64,000 bases of DNA from the NCBI RefSeq assembly GCF_002806975.1, contig NZ_NIHD01000009.1:95733-159732 (forward strand), in the 5' to 3' direction. Of the stretch, positions 23,398 to 32,895 are shown piece by piece. The position numbers and the translations under genes were made by a program. A model generated the notes under the pieces. That model made no database searches. It was not told the origin of the DNA and saw only the letters and a program-made list of their open reading frames with translations. Origin of the DNA: Marinobacter aromaticivorans (GTDB lineage: Bacteria > Pseudomonadota > Gammaproteobacteria > Pseudomonadales > Oleiphilaceae). How positions within the stretch are numbered: position 1 is the first letter of the stretch; each line of letters begins with the position of its first letter.

Positions 23398-24099
23398 ATG
23401 AATAACTGCACTATCTTGAACACCGCCAGATTTGACGTGAGCGACTCACGCCGGAGTTTCCGGACCATCCGGGTTTTTCTTGCCGCAGCGGCCATGCTGA
23501 TTCTTGCGGGCTGCTCGTCAGCGCTTACCCGGCTGGAAACCTGGGAAGGAACACCCGCCCGGGCCGCCGATGCGGCAACCCTGAAAGCCCCGGGCGCTAT
23601 TCAGGTGAGCCAGGTGAACGGTCGCAAAATGACCAACTACCTGATGGATGACCTGGCACTGGACTATGCCCTGTTGCCTGGTGAAAACGAGGTGGTATTC
23701 ACTTACAAGACCATATGGGCCAAATCCGGTGTGGTGAGAAACGGTGAGTCCAAGGTGCATGTGATTGAAAGCGATCCGCAGGTGGTGCGCTTTGAGGCGA
23801 GTCCCAACGAAACCTACAGGTTTGAGTTCGAGAAGCCGGAATCCCGTCGCCAGGCAGAGCAAATGCTGCCGGAATTTTCGGCGGCCATTGTTGCCGCCGA
23901 TGGTCAGGCGCTGGCCCGCTCAACCAAATGGTCAGCCAGCGAAAAACGCACAGAAGGGCTCTCCTTGACCGAGCGCCAGGCTCCCGATGATGCAGTCAGT
24001 ATCGATCAGGACGGAAGCTCGTTGGAGCGCCTGAAAGCTGTCTGGGCCACCGCTACCGAGGAAGAGAAAAAGGCGTTTTTGCGCTGGGCTTTTGAGTGA
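23398..24099 (+). CDS. DUF2057-family (YccT-like) lipoprotein
   Basis: A 233-residue secreted protein. A hydrophobic segment (VFLAAAAMLILAGC) ends in a lipobox, giving lipidated Cys39; the n-region before it is unusually long (~25 residues), so the start could lie further in, but no better ATG is present and GGAG precedes this one. The mature part begins with a DUF2057 pattern: LKAPGAIQVSQVNGRKMTNYL followed by LLPGENEVVFTYKTIW. Function of the family is unclear. The C-terminus ends in TATEEEKKAFLRWAFE, resembling other members that end in a WA-type helix. It converges on the acyltransferase gene 24 bases away. Confidence 0.78.
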   Translation: MNNCTILNTARFDVSDSRRSFRTIRVFLAAAAMLILAGCSSALTRLETWEGTPARAADAATLKAPGAIQVSQVNGRKMTNYLMDDLALDYALLPGENEVVFTYKTIWAKSGVVRNGESKVHVIESDPQVVRFEASPNETYRFEFEKPESRRQAEQMLPEFSAAIVAADGQALARSTKWSASEKRTEGLSLTERQAPDDAVSIDQDGSSLERLKAVWATATEEEKKAFLRWAFE

Positions 24100-24123
24100 G
24101 CAGGTTGTTGTCCGGTTGCAGTG

Positions 24124-25668
24124 TCAGCGTTTCAGGCGAGTCGTCAGCTTTTTCAGTGCCTTCTCTAGCGTGTTGCCAAGCAGGTTTACAGCATCGTCCA
24201 GCAGTGTCTGGTTCCGGGTTTCCGTGAGCAGTGCGTGCACTTCTTCCGGGTCCAGCGTGCCTGCGGCATTCTCAATTGCCTCGAGGCTGTCCAGAACATG
24301 GCCCCGGATAGATTCGCATTCGGGCACTGTGTCCGGGCACACGGTGAAATTGAGGGTCAGGCTGCCCTGATAGCTGACAACAACAATAGCCAGCCCCATG
24401 CTGTCGAACAGAGGGGCGGCGTTGTATTGCTGTACGAGTTTCGCGCCCCTCAGATAGAGCGGCACCTGGGGGCCAGGCACGTTGGTGATGGGCAGGTTGA
24501 ACACGGGTTGAAAACGCTGGGCAATCTGCAGTTCTGAATACAGCCTCGCAGACAGCATCAGCATGGTTGTTGGCAAAAGCTCGGTGAGCCGGTCTGCGGC
24601 AATGGCTTCGCGATAGGGTTCGGACGCCACGGCATTCCAGTGAATCCGGCGTATGCGTCTGGCCGGGTTATGCTCGTTGGTGGCAAGGTCCAGAAGCATG
24701 GCCGACATCTGGTTGCCGGTGGTTCTGCGCAGCGTGTTTGAGCGCACCGAGATGGGGGCCATGGCGATCAGGGACTGGTCGGTGTCCATGCCCTGCCCGT
24801 CAAGGTAACTTCGCAGCGTTTCCGCGCAAAGCCCCAGCACCACATCATTCAGAGTAACATCCCCCAAAGACGCCTTGATTGCTTTAAGGCGGGATAATTC
24901 AACCCGCGCCGATATGATCCGGCGGTTGGCGGTAATTTGCCGGTTAAACGGGCACTGGGGTGCAGAAAACAAAGGGAATGGCAGGGGGAGTTTGCGTAAC
25001 TGTTTCTGAACAAGGCCACGGGCGGTTGCTTCCGCTGCACCCGCGATCAATGAGGTGATTTGCCAGGGGGTTCGTAATATGTTCGCCCCGGCCTGGATCA
25101 TTACCCGCTCCTCGGAGGGTTCGGGGCGCGGATGCCAGGGGCGCGGCGCACTTATGGCCTGCGGCATCGGGGTATATTCCATCAATTTGCCGATAATTTC
25201 CTCACCACTGAATGCGTCAATGGCGGCATGATGCAGCTTCACAATCAGTGCAAGGCCAGCCTTGCCTTCTTGTTCCTCCCCCAGTTGAAACCCGTCCACG
25301 AAGGTTATGTGCCAAAGTGGTCGATCCCGCCTCAGCGGTTGTTCCAGAATCCGTTCGGCAAGGGTCATCAGGCTGTCTTCGCGGCTGTTGGTGCCCAGGC
25401 TGACATAGGCCAGGTGGCGTTCAATGCTGAAATCCGGATCATCAATCCAGTAGGGCCGCCCCAGGCGCAGGGGAATTTCTTTGAGGCGCTGGCGGAAAAC
25501 CGGCACCACGTGAAGGCGGCTCCGCAGGTAGGCAATGAAGGTGGTGAATGCCAGTGGCGCTTCCTGTTCACTGGCGTCAAAAAGATAGATGCTGCCGCTA
25601 TGCATTGGCGCATTTGCAGATTCCAGATACAGGAAAGAGGCGTCCAGTTCCGATAGCTGCCGCATCAA
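24124..25668 (-). CDS. Wax ester synthase / acyl-CoA:diacylglycerol acyltransferase (WS/DGAT family)
   Basis: Makes wax esters and/or triacylglycerol from fatty acyl-CoA and long-chain alcohol or diacylglycerol; a storage-lipid enzyme typical of Marinobacter, Acinetobacter and actinobacteria. The 514 residues start with the family signature LSELDASFLYLESANAPMHSGS. Other motifs are present: RPLWHITFVDGF, TLNDVVLG and LPITNVPGPQVPLYL. The catalytic HHxxxDG motif reads HHAAIDA (H146, H147, D151, A152), so the final glycine is alanine. Marinobacter genomes usually carry several paralogues; this one is not in an operon. Substrate preference cannot be read from the sequence. Confidence 0.9.
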   Translation of the reverse strand: MMRQLSELDASFLYLESANAPMHSGSIYLFDASEQEAPLAFTTFIAYLRSRLHVVPVFRQRLKEIPLRLGRPYWIDDPDFSIERHLAYVSLGTNSREDSLMTLAERILEQPLRRDRPLWHITFVDGFQLGEEQEGKAGLALIVKLHHAAIDAFSGEEIIGKLMEYTPMPQAISAPRPWHPRPEPSEERVMIQAGANILRTPWQITSLIAGAAEATARGLVQKQLRKLPLPFPLFSAPQCPFNRQITANRRIISARVELSRLKAIKASLGDVTLNDVVLGLCAETLRSYLDGQGMDTDQSLIAMAPISVRSNTLRRTTGNQMSAMLLDLATNEHNPARRIRRIHWNAVASEPYREAIAADRLTELLPTTMLMLSARLYSELQIAQRFQPVFNLPITNVPGPQVPLYLRGAKLVQQYNAAPLFDSMGLAIVVVSYQGSLTLNFTVCPDTVPECESIRGHVLDSLEAIENAAGTLDPEEVHALLTETRNQTLLDDAVNLLGNTLEKALKKLTTRLKR

Positions 25669-25781
25669 GGGGCTCCGCTCGTTGTCAGGGTTTGTCTCAG
25701 TATAAACGAACCGGCGGCTTTTTCTGTTGACTTATCTGCCTGCCGGGCCGCCGCGGCCGGGCCATTATTGCCCTCTGATGT

Positions 25782-26702
25782 TCAGGGGGAAAGATCATCC
25801 AGCCAGTTTGTTATTGCCGGGTCGTCAACCAGTCTTTGCCAGAACCACATCAAAGCCTTGCCTTTATCTTCCGCGTGTCTTGCCGCCTGAAGCACAACGG
25901 GCTGCCTGGGCTCCTGCACCTGTTTTTCCACGAGTTTGCCAGCGGCGAGAAGGGTCTTTATTCGTGATCTCGGCAACCATCCTACGCCAATGCCCGCCTG
26001 TTGCATTGCGATTTTGTGGCCAATGCTGGCGCCGGTGACTGTGCTCTGGCGATGAAATATGCCGGCATGCCCGGCAGGTAACGACCGTGAGGTATCCGCC
26101 GCGACAGCAGCGGGAAAGCGGCAGATAGCTTCCTCGCTCAGGGGTTCGTCCACATCCGCAAGTGGATGGTCGGGCGACACGGCAAAAACAAAGGACATCT
26201 GGCCGAGGATATGGCTGGTGAAATTTCCTGCCGGTTTGCTGATGTCGTCGGCACCCACAATCAGGTCCACTCTGCGGCTTTGCAGGGCGTCCCAGGTTCC
26301 GGCAAACACTTCTTCGGTTATCTGTACGTCTACGGGGATGCCCAGATTGTAGAAGTCTTTGATGGCAGGGAACAGGCATTCGGCCGGCAACAGTGAGTTG
26401 AGCCCGATGCGCAACCGGGTCTCCCAGCCCTGCGCCACCTGACGGGTTGAATGCGCGAGATTTTCCGCCGCCTCAAGCAGGGTTCGGCCTTCTTCGAGCA
26501 GGTAGCGGCCGGCCGGGGTGAGTACGGCACGGTGCCCGCTCCGGTCAAAGAGGGTTACGTTCAGGTCTTCTTCGAGTTTCTGCACGGTGTAACTGATGGC
26601 GGAGGGTACCCGGAATAGCTGGCTTGCGGCGCCAGCAAAGGTGCCTTTACGATCGATGGCATCAAGGACTCTGAGGGCATCTATGGTGATGGCTGTGTGC
26701 AT
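25782..26702 (-). CDS. LysR-family transcriptional regulator
   Basis: A 306-residue LTTR with an N-terminal winged helix-turn-helix (IDALRVLDAIDRKGTFAGAASQLFRVPSAISYTVQKLEEDL) and a periplasmic-binding-protein-like effector domain. It is divergent from the glutathionyl-hydroquinone reductase gene across 172 bases, the usual layout in which an LTTR controls its neighbour. A perfect short dyad ATAG-CCG-CTAT (26757-26767) lies in the shared region. The inducer is unknown. Its HTH and length resemble the YhaJ/PA-type regulators found next to yqjG-like genes, but that is a recollection, not a test. Confidence 0.92.
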   Translation of the reverse strand: MHTAITIDALRVLDAIDRKGTFAGAASQLFRVPSAISYTVQKLEEDLNVTLFDRSGHRAVLTPAGRYLLEEGRTLLEAAENLAHSTRQVAQGWETRLRIGLNSLLPAECLFPAIKDFYNLGIPVDVQITEEVFAGTWDALQSRRVDLIVGADDISKPAGNFTSHILGQMSFVFAVSPDHPLADVDEPLSEEAICRFPAAVAADTSRSLPAGHAGIFHRQSTVTGASIGHKIAMQQAGIGVGWLPRSRIKTLLAAGKLVEKQVQEPRQPVVLQAARHAEDKGKALMWFWQRLVDDPAITNWLDDLSP

Positions 26703-26740
26703 GTTCGAATTATCTGAGGTAGTTGGCCAGAATTGCTTGT

Positions 26741-26770
26741 TTGAGAGTGTAGCAGTATAGCCGCTATCCT
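26741..26770 (+). promoter_or_regulatory. Candidate promoter and LysR-type dyad upstream of the hydroquinone reductase gene
   Basis: TTGAGA (26741-26746), 18 bp, TATCCT (26765-26770). The dyad ATAG-CCG-CTAT (26757-26767) overlaps the -10 side, a plausible operator for the divergent LysR protein. A perfect 8-bp hairpin (GCGGCTGC/GCAGCCGC, 26789-26807) would lie in the 5' untranslated region. Confidence 0.4.
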
Positions 26771-26874
26771 ATTTTATATGTGGAGTTCGCGGCTGCCCGG
26801 CAGCCGCCCGATACTATGTGCCGGCCTTCTTAAAGCCTGGCATGGCAATTCGAAAAAATTGAGGTTTATGCGTT

Positions 26875-27861
26875 ATGGGACTTCTCGTTGATGGAAAATG
26901 GCAGGACAAGTGGTACGACACCAGTAAAACCGGTGGCAAATTCGAGCGTGAAGCGGCGCGGTTCCGCAACTGGGTAACCGCGGATGGTTCGCCGGGGCCG
27001 GCAGGCGAAGGCGGCTTCGCCGCAGAGTCGGGGCGCTACCATTTGTATGTGTCGATGGCCTGCCCCTGGGCTCACCGTACATTGATTTTTCGCAAACTGA
27101 AGGGGCTTGAGGATCATATATCCGTGTCGGTTGTGCATCCGGACATGGTGGAGAACGGCTGGGAGTTCCGCCCTGGTGAGGAAACGCACAGGGATGATTT
27201 GTACGATTATCGCTTTATGCACCAAGTATACACCAAGGCGGCGCCAGGCTACTCGGGGCGGGTGACGGTGCCGGTGCTGTGGGACAAGCACCGGCAGACC
27301 ATTGCCAGCAATGAGTCGGCAGACATTATCCGCATGTTCAACTCGGCGTTTGATGGCCTCGAAGGCGTGAACTCTGATCTGGATTTTTATCCGGAGGCGC
27401 TGCGGGCAGAGATTGATGCGGTGAATGAGCGTGTGTACGACACAGTCAACAACGGCGTTTACAAGGCAGGTTTTGCGACGGCTCAGGATCAGTATGAAAA
27501 GGCCTATTCCGAGTTGTTCGATTCGCTGGACTGGCTGGAGGCCAGGCTTTCAGGGCAGCGTTATTTGACCGGAAGCGCCATTACAGAAGCGGACTGGCGG
27601 TTGTTCACGACACTGGTCCGGTTTGATGCGGTTTACTACAGTCACTTCAAGTGCAATCGCCAGCGCATCAGTGATTTTCCGGCGCTTTCAGGTTATCTGA
27701 GGGAGCTGTATCAGGTGCCTGGTGTGGCCGGTACCGTGGATATTGGCCAGATCAAGCGTCACTATTATGTGAGCCAGCGTACCATTAACCCCACCCAGAT
27801 TGTGCCGGTGGGGCCGCAATTGGATTTCACCGCTCCCCACGGTCGCGATCGTCTTAGCTGA
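26875..27861 (+). CDS. Glutathionyl-hydroquinone reductase (YqjG/ECM4 xi-class GST)
   Basis: Cytosolic thiol enzyme that reduces glutathionyl-hydroquinones back to hydroquinones with glutathione. The 328 residues carry the xi-class active site MACPWAHRTLI with catalytic Cys63, then NESADIIRMFN (glutathione-binding region), SGQRYLTGSAITEADWRLFTTLVRFDAVYYSHFKCN, and the terminal TINPTQIVPVGP typical of the class. Length agrees with E. coli YqjG (328). It is divergent from a LysR regulator, suggesting induction by quinones or related compounds. Its 3' end overlaps that of ispB by 8 bases. Confidence 0.94.
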   Translation: MGLLVDGKWQDKWYDTSKTGGKFEREAARFRNWVTADGSPGPAGEGGFAAESGRYHLYVSMACPWAHRTLIFRKLKGLEDHISVSVVHPDMVENGWEFRPGEETHRDDLYDYRFMHQVYTKAAPGYSGRVTVPVLWDKHRQTIASNESADIIRMFNSAFDGLEGVNSDLDFYPEALRAEIDAVNERVYDTVNNGVYKAGFATAQDQYEKAYSELFDSLDWLEARLSGQRYLTGSAITEADWRLFTTLVRFDAVYYSHFKCNRQRISDFPALSGYLRELYQVPGVAGTVDIGQIKRHYYVSQRTINPTQIVPVGPQLDFTAPHGRDRLS

Positions 27862-28822
27862 CCCGTGCCACGGCTACCTGGGTCAGTAGCTCCAGGGCGT
27901 CTTTATGGGCTGAGTCGGGGAGGGCGCTCAGGGTGTCAGAAGCCTTGGCAGCTTCGGCCCTGGCCCTTTTCATGGTGTATTCCAGGGCGCCGGAGCTTTC
28001 AACAAGCCTGAGTATCTGAGGCAGGTTATCCAGGCCCGCTTTGCGGATGGCCTGGCGGATGAGCTGGCGGTCTTCCTCGGTGCTTTGGGCCATGGCGTGA
28101 ATCAGGGGCAGGGTGGTTTTGCCCTCTGCCAGGTCGTCGCCCACATTTTTGCCCATGGCTTCGGCGTCGCCCCGGTAATCGAGAACATCGTCCACCAGCT
28201 GGAACGCCAGCCCCAGGTGCTTGCCATAGTCCTTTAGCGCCTGTTCCTGGGCGTTGTCTGCGTTAGCAAGCAAGGCGCCGGTGTGCGAGGCCGCTTCGAA
28301 CAGCATGGCCGTTTTATTGTGTATCACGGTCATGTACTGTTCTTCGGTGAGATCCGGGTTTTTCACGTTCATCAGCTGCATGACTTCGCCCTGAGCGATT
28401 ACCGCAGTGGCACGAGACAGAACCTCCATAATGGGGAGGCTTTTCAGCTCGACCATCATCTCGAATGCGCGGGCGTAGAGGAAATCACCTACCAGTACGC
28501 TTGGGGCGTTCCCCCAGTTGGCGTTCGCTGTGCTCCGGCCCCGGCGCATATCCGATGTGTCCACCACGTCATCATGGAGCAGGGTGGCGGTATGCAGGAA
28601 TTCAATGACAGCGGCGAGCTTGAGATGTTCGTCTTTCGTATAGCCGGCAGCCCGGCTGGAAAGCAGAACCAGTAAAGGCCTCAGGCGCTTGCCACCACTT
28701 TCAATGATGTACTGGGCTATTTTTTCTACCAGAGGAACGTCCGAAGAAAGCCGCTGGATGATCAGGTCATTAACGCGGCGGAAGTCGTCTGCCACGGTGT
28801 CGTAAATGCGCTGGGCTGTCAT
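27854..28822 (-). CDS. ispB: Octaprenyl (all-trans-polyprenyl) diphosphate synthase
   Basis: Elongates farnesyl diphosphate with isopentenyl diphosphate to make the polyprenyl side chain of ubiquinone/menaquinone. The 322 residues contain both aspartate-rich motifs, LLHDDVVD (first) and LVDDVLDYRGD (second), and GGKRLRPLLVLLSS near the N-terminus. Chain length (C40 or C45) cannot be fixed by eye; Marinobacter is reported to use Q-9, so the product may be nonaprenyl. It is divergent from rplU, the conserved ispB/rplU pair of gammaproteobacteria. Confidence 0.95.
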   Translation of the reverse strand: MTAQRIYDTVADDFRRVNDLIIQRLSSDVPLVEKIAQYIIESGGKRLRPLLVLLSSRAAGYTKDEHLKLAAVIEFLHTATLLHDDVVDTSDMRRGRSTANANWGNAPSVLVGDFLYARAFEMMVELKSLPIMEVLSRATAVIAQGEVMQLMNVKNPDLTEEQYMTVIHNKTAMLFEAASHTGALLANADNAQEQALKDYGKHLGLAFQLVDDVLDYRGDAEAMGKNVGDDLAEGKTTLPLIHAMAQSTEEDRQLIRQAIRKAGLDNLPQILRLVESSGALEYTMKRARAEAAKASDTLSALPDSAHKDALELLTQVAVARVS

Positions 28823-28947
28823 GCGGCTAATGGATCCCTTGCTGGTATTGTTGCTGGTGACGTGGTTGTTATCTGTTGTCTGGCTTGCTGTTGATGCAGG
28901 CAGGTTGCGGCAATGCTAGGTATTGCGGCGGTTAGTGTCAACTTGGC

Positions 28948-28976
28948 TTGTATTGCGAGGCGCCTTTTCGTACAAT
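28948..28976 (+). promoter_or_regulatory. Sigma-70-type promoter for rplU-rpmA
   Basis: TTGTAT (28948-28953), a 17-bp spacer and TACAAT (28971-28976). Predicted transcription would start near 28983, giving a ~103-base leader to rplU. Confidence 0.65.
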
Positions 28977-29004
28977 CACGCGCCCAACTCATCCCAACCT
29001 GCGC

Positions 29005-29062
29005 TCCCTGCTATAGGGTTGCCGAAGCGCTTCCCTTAGAACCAGGTGGATAAGAGCAGGGA
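29005..29062 (+). promoter_or_regulatory. Structured 5' leader of rplU, possible autoregulatory element
   Basis: In the predicted leader, TCCCTGCT (29005-29012) pairs perfectly with AGCAGGGA (29055-29062), enclosing a smaller AGGG/CCCT hairpin. CATCCC just upstream could pair instead with GGGATG at the base of the same arm. Ribosomal-protein leaders often fold to bind their own product; L21 leaders are known in other bacteria. Whether this one is such an element is inference. Confidence 0.35.
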
Positions 29063-29085
29063 TGGGTCAATCGCGGAGACTATGA

Positions 29086-29397
29086 ATGTACGCAGTTATT
29101 GTTAGCGGTGGTAAACAGCACCGTGTTAAGGAAGGCGAAACGCTGAAGCTGGAAAAGCTGGAAGTGGAGACTGGCGGCAACGTCGAGTTTGACCGCGTTC
29201 TGCTGATCGCTGATGGCGACAATTTCAAGGTTGGTGCGCCGGTTGTTGATGGTGCGAAAGTGACTGCCGAGGTGGTTAGCCACGGTCGTCATGACAAGAT
29301 CAATATCATCAAGTTCCGTCGTCGTAAGCACTCAATGAAGCGTCAGGGCCACCGCCAGTGGTTTACTGAGGTCAAGATCACGGGTATTCAGGGCTAA
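29086..29397 (+). CDS. rplU: 50S ribosomal protein L21
   Basis: A 103-residue 23S-binding ribosomal protein. [25 protein letters not shown] and the C-terminal [26 protein letters not shown] are characteristic. First gene of the rplU-rpmA-obgE cluster; rpmA follows after 35 bases. Confidence 0.99.
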   Translation: MYAVIVSGGKQHRVKEGETLKLEKLEVETGGNVEFDRVLLIADGDNFKVGAPVVDGAKVTAEVVSHGRHDKINIIKFRRRKHSMKRQGHRQWFTEVKITGIQG

Positions 29398-29432
29398 GTT
29401 CCCGGAATAGACCCCATAACAGGAGGCTTGTC

Positions 29433-29693
29433 ATGGCTCACAAAAAAGCAGCAGGTAGTACCCGTAACGGTCGCGATTCCGAGTCGAAACGGCTTGGTGT
29501 CAAGCGCTATGGTGGCGAAGCAGTATCTGCAGGCAGCATCATTGTTCGTCAGCGCGGAACCCGTTTCCACGCCGGCACCAATGTTGGTCTGGGTAGGGAC
29601 CACACACTGTTTGCGAAAGCAGACGGTCAGGTCAAGTTCGAAACCAAAGGCCCGCAGAACCGCAAGTTTGTCAGCATCGTTCCGGCTGCGTAA
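29433..29693 (+). CDS. rpmA: 50S ribosomal protein L27
   Basis: An 86-residue protein whose N-terminal tail reaches the peptidyl-transferase centre. [28 protein letters not shown] is the conserved L27 start, with no N-terminal cleavage extension of the Firmicutes type. AGGAGG lies 7 bases upstream of the ATG. A strong terminator follows. Confidence 0.99.
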   Translation: MAHKKAAGSTRNGRDSESKRLGVKRYGGEAVSAGSIIVRQRGTRFHAGTNVGLGRDHTLFAKADGQVKFETKGPQNRKFVSIVPAA

Positions 29694-29734
29694 GCAGCGG
29701 CGAGCCGGTTCTGTCAAGCATTGGGTTGACCTGA

Positions 29735-31030
<1,296 letters not shown>

Positions 31031-31093
31031 ATCCCGGCCTTTGAACACCCGAGCTAACCCTTTTTTGTATCTGTAAGAGACCAAACCGGAAAC

Positions 31094-32218
31094 ATGACCG
31101 AACGCGCCCAACTGCGCCGGGCTCGCCGCCTGGTTGTCAAAATCGGAAGTGCCTTGCTGACCAATGATGGCCGCGGCCTGGATGTGCCGGCATTGGCATT
31201 GTGGGTAGACCAGATGGCCGCGCTGGTAAAGCAGGGCGTGGAACTGGTGGTGGTTTCTTCCGGCTCGGTTGCAGAAGGGATGAGCCGTTTGGGCTGGACC
31301 CGGCGGCCGGAGCAGTTGCATGAGTTGCAGGCCGCCGCTGCCGTGGGGCAGATGGGTCTGGTTCAAACCTGGGAGGCGCAGTTCAAGCGCCACGGAATTC
31401 ACACCGCCCAGATATTGCTGACTCACGATGATCTGTCTGATCGCAAACGTTATCTGAACGGTCGCAGCACACTCAGGGCTTTGCTGGATTTTGGTGTTGT
31501 GCCTATCGTGAATGAGAACGATACGGTGGTTACTGACGAGATCCGTTTTGGTGATAACGACACTCTGGGTGCTCTTGTAACCAACGTGGTTGAGGCAGAC
31601 GGCCTGATTATTCTCACGGATCAGCTTGGATTGTTTGATAAAGACCCGCGCAAGAACCCGGATGCCACCCTGGTAACAGAGCGGTTTGCGGGTGACAGTG
31701 AGCTGAATGCCATGGCAGGCGGCAGCGCCGGCGCGCTTGGGCGTGGTGGCATGCAAACCAAAGTGCGCGCTGCGCGGCTGGCAGCAAGGTCCGGTGCCTT
31801 TACGGTGATTGCAGGTGGGCGCATTGAAGATGTGCTTACCCGCCTGCGCCAGGGTGAGGTTGTCGGAACGCTTTTGTTGCCGGAACAGGGTCGTATAGCG
31901 GCGCGTAAGCAGTGGCTGGCCAGCCATCTGCAAACCCGTGGCAGGCTGACGCTGGACGATGGCGCGGTAAAGGTGCTTCGCCAGGGTGGCCGCAGCCTTC
32001 TTCCTGTTGGCGTCAAGGGAGTTGCAGGGCAGTTCCGGCGTGGTGAAATGGTGTCCTGTGTGGGGCAGGATGGTGTTGAGGTTGCCCGTGGCCTGGTGAA
32101 TTATGACGCGGACGAGGCCCGGGCCATAGCGGGCCGCTCAAGTAACAGTATCACCGATGTTCTGGGCTATATCTCTGATGAGGAGATGATTCACCGGGAC
32201 AACATGGTCATCATCTGA
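31094..32218 (+). CDS. proB: Glutamate 5-kinase
   Basis: First step of proline synthesis: ATP phosphorylation of glutamate to the 5-phosphate. The 374 residues have an amino-acid-kinase domain ([57 protein letters not shown]) and a C-terminal PUA domain (about residues 280-360). The rest of the family is feedback-inhibited by proline at this kinase. Closed by a terminator shared with rpsT. Confidence 0.97.
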   Translation: MTERAQLRRARRLVVKIGSALLTNDGRGLDVPALALWVDQMAALVKQGVELVVVSSGSVAEGMSRLGWTRRPEQLHELQAAAAVGQMGLVQTWEAQFKRHGIHTAQILLTHDDLSDRKRYLNGRSTLRALLDFGVVPIVNENDTVVTDEIRFGDNDTLGALVTNVVEADGLIILTDQLGLFDKDPRKNPDATLVTERFAGDSELNAMAGGSAGALGRGGMQTKVRAARLAARSGAFTVIAGGRIEDVLTRLRQGEVVGTLLLPEQGRIAARKQWLASHLQTRGRLTLDDGAVKVLRQGGRSLLPVGVKGVAGQFRRGEMVSCVGQDGVEVARGLVNYDADEARAIAGRSSNSITDVLGYISDEEMIHRDNMVII

Positions 32219-32250
32219 ATCTGGCAATTACCGGAATAAAGTTCTGGCAG

Positions 32251-32288
32251 AATCAAAAAAACCGGCGTTTAAGCCGGTTTTTTTGATT
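32251..32288. terminator. Bidirectional terminator between proB and rpsT
   Basis: A perfect 16-bp inverted repeat (AATCAAAAAAACCGGC at 32251-32266 with its complement at 32273-32288) around a 6-base loop. Each strand reads A7 then GC stem then T7, so it can stop both proB (plus) and rpsT (minus) transcripts. Confidence 0.95.
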
Positions 32289-32319
32289 CGCAATGAGGGT
32301 CGTTTAGCGCGGGGCGCTA

Positions 32320-32589
32320 TTACGCACTCTTCAGCGCCTTGATTTTGGTGCTCATGCGGCTCTTCAGGCGAGCAACCTTGTTCTTGGCAAAAATGCCCTT
32401 GTTGACCATGCTGTCCATGATCGGCTGGGCTTCTTTAAAGGCAGCCTGGGCTTCTTCGTAGTTGCCGGCGTCGATTTTTGCCTGAACTCTTTTCATGTAG
32501 GTACGAGTCATGGAACGCAGGCTGGCATTGTGCTTGCGGTTCTTCTCGTTCTGACGTGCGCGCTTTTTGGCTTGCGGGGTATTTGCCAC
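32320..32589 (-). CDS. rpsT: 30S ribosomal protein S20
   Basis: An 89-residue basic helical protein bound to 16S rRNA. MANTPQAKKRARQNEKNRKHNASLRSM is the diagnostic S20 start. Divergent from murJ; the order proB / rpsT / murJ-ribF-ileS is the Pseudomonas arrangement. Confidence 0.99.
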   Translation of the reverse strand: MANTPQAKKRARQNEKNRKHNASLRSMTRTYMKRVQAKIDAGNYEEAQAAFKEAQPIMDSMVNKGIFAKNKVARLKSRMSTKIKALKSA

Positions 32590-32720
32590 CGTAAAACTCC
32601 TGAAGTACTTAAATTCGTTACTGAATGATTCGTACGGAAGGCTCTGGGCAAAATACCATCCAGAGGCTCCCTGAAATCGCGGGCGCGCAAAATCAAGCGC
32701 GTCGAAATAAATGACGCGGA

Positions 32721-32749
32721 ACTATGCCGCCCAAACCCGCAAATGTCAA
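32721..32749 (-). promoter_or_regulatory. Sigma-70 promoter for rpsT
   Basis: On the minus strand TTGACA (complement of 32744-32749), a 17-bp spacer and CATAGT (complement of 32721-32726). The -35 is perfect. The predicted leader is about 125 bases before rpsT. The 306-base rpsT-murJ gap shows nothing else I can support; short open frames crossing it lack conserved features. Confidence 0.75.
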
Positions 32750-32895
32750 TACCAAACCTCCGTCAGACTCCAATCAGGCTCGGGCCGCGGCGAGGGTCCT
32801 GGTGTGGTTCCTGGTGTGGATAGTGCCCCGCTGCAAAAGGCCTGTGTTAAACTCGCGGCTCGCCGAAAAAGTGCACAGTCCGGATACGAGCCCGC

